A stretch of 36,464 nt of DNA, taken from a virus. Position 1 is the stretch's first letter. Each line of letters begins with the position of its first letter. The notes beneath the pieces are model-generated. The model worked only from the letters and a program-made list of their open reading frames with translations. It did not search any database and was not told the DNA's origin. The translations under genes and the position numbers were made by a program. Shown here piece by piece: positions 31,094 through 36,464 of this stretch. The stretch is from the IMG/VR virus record IMGVR_UViG_3300030419_001823, positions 1-36,464 of that record; one strand, 5' to 3'.

Positions 31094-32163
31094 TGGCTAT
31101 AACACCAGCACTAGCACCTTTAACAGTAACAGTCGCAGATGCAAATAATCCATCAGGTAGTACTTTAGATTGCGGTAGTGGTTTAACTCATTTTGCAGAT
31201 TTTGCTGTCTCTTCTAAAATAACTATTCAAGCACCTAGTACATCTACTAATAATAACACATCATTATATACTGTTGTTGGAACTAGGAGTAGTGGAAGAT
31301 ATTTAGACGTTTCAGAAGTATTAACAGCAGAATCAGTAGAAGGTGCAGTTGTTATATCAGATACTACGGCTCTTTATTCTGCTGATAGAATAGCCGATAA
31401 TATATCAAGTGGTCTTAGTACGCCTCTTACATCTAATGTGTTTTTAGAATTTTCTGCTAGAAATAGAGGGGATATTGAAAATTCTCAAGGTCCGGCTACA
31501 AATAGAATTATGTTAAAGTGTGATAGTGTAGGAATTTCAGTATCAAAGTCAGTACCAGTTTTTTCTGTTCCCGGTTCTTCCTTTTTAACTGGAGAAACTA
31601 GTACTATTAGTATGGATTTGGCTTCTTCAAGTAAATCATTTAGTATTAGTGGGATTATTACTGAACAGTATATCTCTAAACAATATCCAGCATCTGCTGA
31701 TATAATTGCCGTTGGTGACCCCGGATATAGTGGTATACCATTTAGTAGATTAATGACCGCTTTTGAGGTAGCACAATTAATACAAGCATCCGTAGATTCT
31801 TCACCTAGACAACCTCATCAACATTTAAACAGATTAGGATTTTTAATACCTAGTAGAGTAGGTTATAATTATGATTATCATAATACAGATAGTGAAACAA
31901 ATGATATATCAGTACTACCATTAATACCTTATTCTTTTAAATCAAGAAAACATGATGCTCTTTCATCTGCTCAAATAGAGGGAGAAGATTATTTTACCCC
32001 TATAAGTAACGCGGCTCAAATTAGTCACCCAATAGTAATTAAAAGTTTTAATTGTAATTTTGCTCCGGGACAACCTTATGTGGGTTTTGATATGCAAGGT
32101 GAATTTATCTTTGATATTCTTGGAGCAGCAATTGATTTATTTAAGGGTGAGAGTTCTTCATGA
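31093..32163 (+). CDS. Probable distal tail protein (356 aa)
   Basis: The ATG overlaps the tape measure stop by one base after GAGGGGAATAT. Residues 1-95 are a beta-rich domain loosely like family A (V-A-D-A-N-N-P-S-G-S-T-L-D then I-T-I-Q-A-P). Residues 135-195 (V-G-I-S-V-S-K-S-V-P-V-F-S-V-P-G; T-I-S-M-D-L-A-S-S-S-K-S-F-S-I-S-G) match phage tail-tip proteins in which a strand pair of this type forms the ring below the tube. A closing strand pair (I-K-S-F-N-C-N-F; F-D-M-Q-G-E-F-I-F) follows at the C-terminus. Assigned by position and pattern, so moderate certainty. Confidence 0.62.
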   Translation: MAITPALAPLTVTVADANNPSGSTLDCGSGLTHFADFAVSSKITIQAPSTSTNNNTSLYTVVGTRSSGRYLDVSEVLTAESVEGAVVISDTTALYSADRIADNISSGLSTPLTSNVFLEFSARNRGDIENSQGPATNRIMLKCDSVGISVSKSVPVFSVPGSSFLTGETSTISMDLASSSKSFSISGIITEQYISKQYPASADIIAVGDPGYSGIPFSRLMTAFEVAQLIQASVDSSPRQPHQHLNRLGFLIPSRVGYNYDYHNTDSETNDISVLPLIPYSFKSRKHDALSSAQIEGEDYFTPISNAAQISHPIVIKSFNCNFAPGQPYVGFDMQGEFIFDILGAAIDLFKGESSS

Positions 32164-33314
32164 ATATTAAACCTTATGTTGGAAATCAATATGGTTTACA
32201 ATTTCCTGTTTTTTCAGATGGTTATGTAGAAGTTAGTTATAGTGATAATATTTATTCTGATACAACTTCTGGACAAAACATTGGTATTTGGGAACACAAA
32301 GGTAGTTTTTCAGCAGAAGTTCTTTTTACTCCTTATGATATAAATGGTTATGGTTCTGATGTAGCAACCACAAATGGAGTAAATGTTAATAATCATATGG
32401 GAAATCAACTTAGCAAAAAAACTATGCCTAGTAGGTCAGCGTTAGTAACTGGAACAGCAACTGTTGATTTAGATTACATGTCGGTAGCAAATAGATTAAA
32501 ACATCGAATGGCTTTAATATCTAGTACTAACTTTAATTTATATTTAATAAATACAACAAGTATAAATGTTAATCAACCTGCTGAATATAGATTAGAAGCA
32601 CATTTAACTAAAGGTGGAGTAACTAATATAGTACAAAGTCAAACTATTATTACTCCTACCGATAAACATATATCTTATCATGATAACCCATTATATTATT
32701 TATATCAACAAAATCAAGCATTTCTTTTTGATACTGGTAAAACTATTGCAGCAACTCCTAGCGCAACAACTATTCACGTTGCGGCCCCAAGTGGAGCACA
32801 TAAGTTTTATCCTAGACAAAAATTATATAGAGAAGATGGGGAATTATTAGGAGAAATTAAAACAGTAGCAGAAGTAGAAGCAGGACTTAGTGGTTCTAAT
32901 CCTGATGCTGTTCTTATTACATTTGTTAATGATACAAATAGCGCAGGTAGTTATACTTTAGCAAATAGTAGAATATATATTGAAGTAGCAAAGGAAGCCA
33001 CTTATATGAAATCTGCTATGCACGTAGGCTACACATTTAACGCAAATGCAAATATGCATGAATTATACTTTAACGGAACCAAAGTAGGGGAATCCTTACA
33101 CCCTAATTCTAGTAGTTTTACCTTTGGTAATGCTAGTATTGTTTTAGGACAAAATAGAGGTTCAAGCACATATAGATATTCACAATTCTACGGAGAACTA
33201 CATGAAGTTGCAGTTCAAGCAGGATTCAAAGGTTCGTTTTCAAGAACTAATACATTATTACCATTTTATAATAAAACATTATTATATGTTGATTTTGAGG
33301 AGGCTGACTCATGA
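32160..33314 (+). CDS. LamG-like lectin-fold tail protein (384 aa)
   Basis: The start follows AGGGTGAGA and overlaps the preceding stop. The C-terminal part (about 285-356) has the shape of a laminin G/concanavalin-like domain: M-H-V-G-Y-T-F, H-E-L-Y-F-N-G-T-K-V-G, I-V-L-G-Q-N-R-G, F-Y-G-E-L-H-E-V-A-V. The early strand I-W-E-H-K-G-S-F-S-A-E-V-L-F-T-P (43-58) probably belongs to the same sandwich, so the middle (residues about 203-278, with a family B unit) is an insertion. Such folds commonly bind sugars. Placed at the tail tip, it is a candidate for binding host surface glycans. Confidence 0.7.
   Translation: MNIKPYVGNQYGLQFPVFSDGYVEVSYSDNIYSDTTSGQNIGIWEHKGSFSAEVLFTPYDINGYGSDVATTNGVNVNNHMGNQLSKKTMPSRSALVTGTATVDLDYMSVANRLKHRMALISSTNFNLYLINTTSINVNQPAEYRLEAHLTKGGVTNIVQSQTIITPTDKHISYHDNPLYYLYQQNQAFLFDTGKTIAATPSATTIHVAAPSGAHKFYPRQKLYREDGELLGEIKTVAEVEAGLSGSNPDAVLITFVNDTNSAGSYTLANSRIYIEVAKEATYMKSAMHVGYTFNANANMHELYFNGTKVGESLHPNSSSFTFGNASIVLGQNRGSSTYRYSQFYGELHEVAVQAGFKGSFSRTNTLLPFYNKTLLYVDFEEADS
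32764..32994 (+). repeat. Beta-domain family B, copy 3
   Basis: The unit reads T-T-I-H-V-A-A-P, then F-Y-P-R-Q-K-L-Y-R-E-D-G-E-L-L-G-E-I-K, and ends I-Y-I-E-V-A. It interrupts the LamG-like protein. Edges are approximate. Confidence 0.55.
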
Positions 33315-36300
33315 GTTTACATGTATTAAATAAAGGTCAATCATTTCCTGTATCTGATTGGGCCACAGCCCCTAATTTAAAAGTTACAGGTAACTTTAGT
33401 GCGAGTGCTAATACCTTTACTAGAACTAGTGGAGATGCAATTAGTACTTTAGCAGTAGGTGCTAAAATAGAAATTACCAATGCTGTTGATTCCGGAAATA
33501 ATGCTATTGTTACAATAGAAGGAAATACCGGTACAATGTTAACATTAAGTTCTGTAACTGCTGATGAGACTGGAGATGAAATAACTATTTCTATTATTTC
33601 AGGTGATGATACTTCTGTTAATCCCACTATTATTGAATTACCCGGTTCTGCTAAAACCGATAATGTAAGTTCTTACGAAATTCATAAAAGTAGACAAAAT
33701 CATATTACAAATAACGGCGGCACAATTAGTGGTAGTATATCTGTTACTGGTGCGTTTTCTGCAAGTGCTAATACATTTGTAAGGGCGAGTGGCGACGCTA
33801 TACAAACTACTACTTTTAATCCCTTTACGAAAGGTACTAAGATTACAATTACTGATGCTGTTGATGCTGCAAATAACACTACTTATATTTTAACTGCTGA
33901 TGCTACAAGTACAACATTATATTTAGGTAGTGTAGCGTTAGATGAACCTTCTGACGCAATAACAATTACTTGGGATAAAACATATAATCAGGTAATTTCA
34001 AACGGTGGTTCTGGAACTTTTCTTAACAGAATATATCCTCCTGCACCTAATGCTGCTACCGTATATTTAGAAAATAAAAGTGCAACACCCGGATATAGAA
34101 TACATTCTAGTTCTACTATATCTTTAGTAGACGGTTATGATTTATTTGTTTTAATATATGCAGATGATGGCGACCTACAACATTTAGCGAAAATTACTGA
34201 ATTAGTAAAATATGATACTTTAGGGGATGGGTTTGAATTTGAACCTAGATTAAAAGAAGACATACCTAGGGGAACAAAATTTGAAATTTATAGAGGTCCA
34301 GCAACATCTAATACTAATGTTGTAGCAGTAGGTTATGGTCTTAGAGCAGGTGCTACTACCGCTAAACATAATCACTATGTTAATGTAAGCCGCAATACTT
34401 TTTATTTCTATAATGATAGAATAGACAATCCAATAAATAATGAACTTGACCATAATACCAAATATGAAGTAATTAAAAGTAGGTGGGATGGAACTAAGAC
34501 TAGAACTACTAGTTCTTGTTTCTTAACTGGCCCGTCTAACTCAACTTCGACTAGTACAGTTAGTGGTAGATTATTAGATAAAAGTAAATTTAATTATAAA
34601 GTTCGTATTGTTGATAATTCTATACTTAGAGATAGAACAAGGGCTGGAACGTGGTATAATGATTTTTCAGGTTCCGCTTCTGGTTCTTATACATTTAATG
34701 ATAGAGACTGGGACACTTGTTATAGAAATGGTTCTAGACAAGTATATACAGTTAATAGTAGTAATGCAGTTACTGCTACTGTATATAGTGGGCCTGATAA
34801 TTACTTAAGACATGTAGAATCTCCAGAACTTACTAAAGCATTACTTAATGTTACTGATGCAGCAGTTTCTAAAAATATCACTTTGGTTGGTAATTATGCC
34901 GAAGTAAATATGCTAGACCCTGAAGGTATTATTGATGAGAAAATTAAATTAAATGATGATTTAAAAATTAGAGGGGACATAGAAGAACAAAAATTAAGTG
35001 CATTACATAACGTCGCTTTACCCGGAACTGTTTCTACTACTAGTAGTGCAAATGAATTATTATTTAGTGCTTTAACAACAAATCAAGATTTACTTAATTT
35101 ATTGAGAAGTATAGATGGTACTACTAATGTATTTGATACAATTAGAATAGGTACTTATATTTATGTAATTGCGAGTATAGGTGCTAAAGGAGCAGGTGCT
35201 TTAGAAGAACACCAACAATTAGTTACTATTGATTGTAAAAAATTAGTTAGTGATACTTCTTTCTTTACTGGTGCAGCAGGTGGTGGTGCAGATACAACTA
35301 AGGACACTGGAATACATGAGACTTTATCTAGCGTAAAAGCATTTAGAAAGGCTTGGAGCCCTAATGTAAAAAATCTAATGGTGGGAATACCAATAGATAC
35401 AACTACTGAATTAGAATCTAGTGGTGTTTTAGTTAATGAATCTACAATTAGTGCTGGTTCAGATAATGTAATTACAGTAGATACAATAGACGCTACTACT
35501 AAATTTAGTGTAAATGATTCAATATATGATAACGCAGGGGCTTGGGTTGGAATAATTACAGAAATTAGTCCTACTAGTATTACTATTAAAAATAACAATA
35601 AAACAGAATTAGCCAATGACGAGAATATTAAACGTAAAATATTAAAAAAGGCAGGTAGTAGTATTACTATTTCTGATACCGATATGGCTAAAGTAGAAGT
35701 AGAAGTATATGATGATTTAATTCAATCAGAAAGATATTCAATTAGATTGGCCGATAAAGATAATGGTTATGTAGAATTAAATAATTATAATGAAACATAT
35801 TATCAATTAGATTCAGAATATAGATTAACTACGGCAGATAGTGATAAAGTATTTAATGTTATAGATACTTATAATAGGTCTGCTCAAATAGTTAATGTTA
35901 TCTTCGACGGAACAGTTGAAGCATTAGATACTAAATTAGAGTTTGATATATTATCATACAAAATTTCTGGTAGAGATGACTTAGGTAAATTACTATCAAA
36001 GGTCAATAATAAAGAATATTTATTTTCACAAGATTATGTTTATTCTACTCAACCCCCAATAGGTACACCAGTTTATTCTAATTTAGTAATTACTTTAGAA
36101 GCATCGGCGAGTACAAATAAAACAAATCATATTATGAATAAAACTACTATTGATGTTCATGAACAAACAAACGGATTAATAACTAGAGGGGATTTAGTAT
36201 TCTACAAAGACACCGGAAATTCAGCAAATAAATATATTTTCTTAGGAGTTGCACAGGCTACTAGAGAAGGTGATGGAGTGTTAACTCTTGCGACACAAAC

Positions 36301-36464
36301 ATCAGTAGATATTAATATTGCTGATGTTATGGATAACAGTGTAACTAATTTTGGTAGACAAGTAACTACTGATACATATAGTAGTGGTGGTAGAGAACAT
36401 GTAAAACTATACAAAATTTCTGGTGTTATTTCTGGTGGTAAGAGTTTATCTTCTGACCTTCTCT
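33311..36464 (+). CDS. Very large tail hub/fibre protein, 3' end cut by the window
   Basis: The ATG at 33311 follows GGAGGCTGA and the frame stays open to the end of the window, giving at least 1051 residues. Two family A units come first (nt 33383-33598 and 33743-33976). A family B unit lies at about 35437-35643. Between and after them are long beta-rich segments. The later part (Y-K-I-S-G-R-D-D-L-G-K-L-L, then V-F-Y-K-D-T-G and Y-I-F-L-G-V-A-Q-A-T-R-E-G) reads like the hub-type proteins at phage tail tips. Position as last gene after the LamG protein supports a tip, hub or fibre role. No enzyme motif is visible in the part seen. Confidence 0.8.
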   Translation, partial: MSLHVLNKGQSFPVSDWATAPNLKVTGNFSASANTFTRTSGDAISTLAVGAKIEITNAVDSGNNAIVTIEGNTGTMLTLSSVTADETGDEITISIISGDDTSVNPTIIELPGSAKTDNVSSYEIHKSRQNHITNNGGTISGSISVTGAFSASANTFVRASGDAIQTTTFNPFTKGTKITITDAVDAANNTTYILTADATSTTLYLGSVALDEPSDAITITWDKTYNQVISNGGSGTFLNRIYPPAPNAATVYLENKSATPGYRIHSSSTISLVDGYDLFVLIYADDGDLQHLAKITELVKYDTLGDGFEFEPRLKEDIPRGTKFEIYRGPATSNTNVVAVGYGLRAGATTAKHNHYVNVSRNTFYFYNDRIDNPINNELDHNTKYEVIKSRWDGTKTRTTSSCFLTGPSNSTSTSTVSGRLLDKSKFNYKVRIVDNSILRDRTRAGTWYNDFSGSASGSYTFNDRDWDTCYRNGSRQVYTVNSSNAVTATVYSGPDNYLRHVESPELTKALLNVTDAAVSKNITLVGNYAEVNMLDPEGIIDEKIKLNDDLKIRGDIEEQKLSALHNVALPGTVSTTSSANELLFSALTTNQDLLNLLRSIDGTTNVFDTIRIGTYIYVIASIGAKGAGALEEHQQLVTIDCKKLVSDTSFFTGAAGGGADTTKDTGIHETLSSVKAFRKAWSPNVKNLMVGIPIDTTTELESSGVLVNESTISAGSDNVITVDTIDATTKFSVNDSIYDNAGAWVGIITEISPTSITIKNNNKTELANDENIKRKILKKAGSSITISDTDMAKVEVEVYDDLIQSERYSIRLADKDNGYVELNNYNETYYQLDSEYRLTTADSDKVFNVIDTYNRSAQIVNVIFDGTVEALDTKLEFDILSYKISGRDDLGKLLSKVNNKEYLFSQDYVYSTQPPIGTPVYSNLVITLEASASTNKTNHIMNKTTIDVHEQTNGLITRGDLVFYKDTGNSANKYIFLGVAQATREGDGVLTLATQTSVDINIADVMDNSVTNFGRQVTTDTYSSGGREHVKLYKISGVISGGKSLSSDLL
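33383..33598 (+). repeat. Beta-domain family A, copy 3
   Basis: Seventy-two codons: V-T-G-N-F-S-A-S-A-N-T-F-T-R-T-S-G, I-T-N-A-V-D-S-G-N-N-A-I-V-T-I, T-A-D-E-T-G-D-E-I-T. It is near the N-terminus of the last gene and close to copy 1 of the decoration protein in sequence. Confidence 0.85.
33743..33976 (+). repeat. Beta-domain family A, copy 4
   Basis: Seventy-eight codons: V-T-G-A-F-S-A-S-A-N-T-F-V-R-A-S-G, I-T-D-A-V-D-A-A-N-N-T-T-Y, L-D-E-P-S-D-A-I-T-I. It is more divergent than copies 1-3 and lies 48 codons after copy 3 in the same gene. Confidence 0.8.
35437..35643 (+). repeat. Beta-domain family B, copy 4
   Basis: The unit reads N-V-I-T-V-D-T-I, then F-S-V-N-D-S-I-Y-D-N-A-G-A-W-V-G-I-I-T-E-I and S-I-T-I-K-N. 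It is the most divergent member; edges are approximate. Confidence 0.45.

Noticed and set aside
34250-34808. Short frames on both strands within the last gene
   Set aside because: The long + frame is continuous through this region and continues the same beta-rich protein.

Overview
The window is one uninterrupted stretch of the virion-assembly region of a tailed double-stranded DNA virus with an HK97-type head and a long non-contractile-type tail. All about 31 genes are on the + strand, mostly overlapping or a few bases apart, and both ends cut through genes. I see no tRNA, rRNA, CRISPR array, insertion sequence or cellular housekeeping gene. The DNA is clearly AT-rich. Start codons are very often preceded by GGTGAT, GGTGATAAT or GGAGTGAT, which matches the archaeal 16S 3' end, and TATA-like boxes stand before the few genes with an upstream gap. 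An archaeal host is therefore my best inference. A structural block with its own ATP-dependent DNA ligase is reminiscent of the marine magrovirus-type viruses of Euryarchaeota, but nothing in the window proves that assignment.

Layout. 1-5160: zinc-ribbon miniprotein (cut), tail-anchored membrane peptide, two large unknown proteins (575 and 848 aa), GNAT acetyltransferase. 5160-9590: large terminase, a winged-helix/LAGLIDADG endonuclease, and a portal with two cysteine clusters. 9580-13375: six small to large unknown proteins, probably head-associated. 13378-15462: DNA ligase with a 300-residue extra C-terminal part. 15495-19673: prohead protease fused to a scaffold-like tail, major capsid protein, a probable decoration protein, a HeH-domain protein, and a second decoration candidate. 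19678-26195: a 1081-aa unknown protein and the neck (connector, several small proteins including a tandem duplicate pair, probable tail terminator). 26214-36464: tail tube protein, tail-assembly chaperone with a -1 frameshift, tape measure, distal tail candidate, LamG-like protein, and a very large hub/fibre protein that runs off the end.

How it works together. Terminase and portal package DNA into a prohead built from capsid protein on the scaffold part of the protease gene. The neck proteins close the head, the frameshifted chaperone and tape measure set up the tail tube, and the last three genes form the tip and probable receptor-binding parts.

Most notable points. (1) A short N-terminal tag, M-x-W-x-x-I-[IL]-K, recurs on eight otherwise unrelated proteins, reminiscent in logic of the phage T4 capsid-targeting sequence. 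(2) A W-[SD]-E-[LV]-x-x-L-V-[KR] motif ends both the protease/scaffold and a 77-aa protein. (3) Two recurring beta-domain families are scattered through head and tail genes. (4) A textbook T-TTA-AAA frameshift site lies in the tail chaperone. (5) The DNA ligase and a LAGLIDADG nuclease are embedded among packaging and capsid genes.
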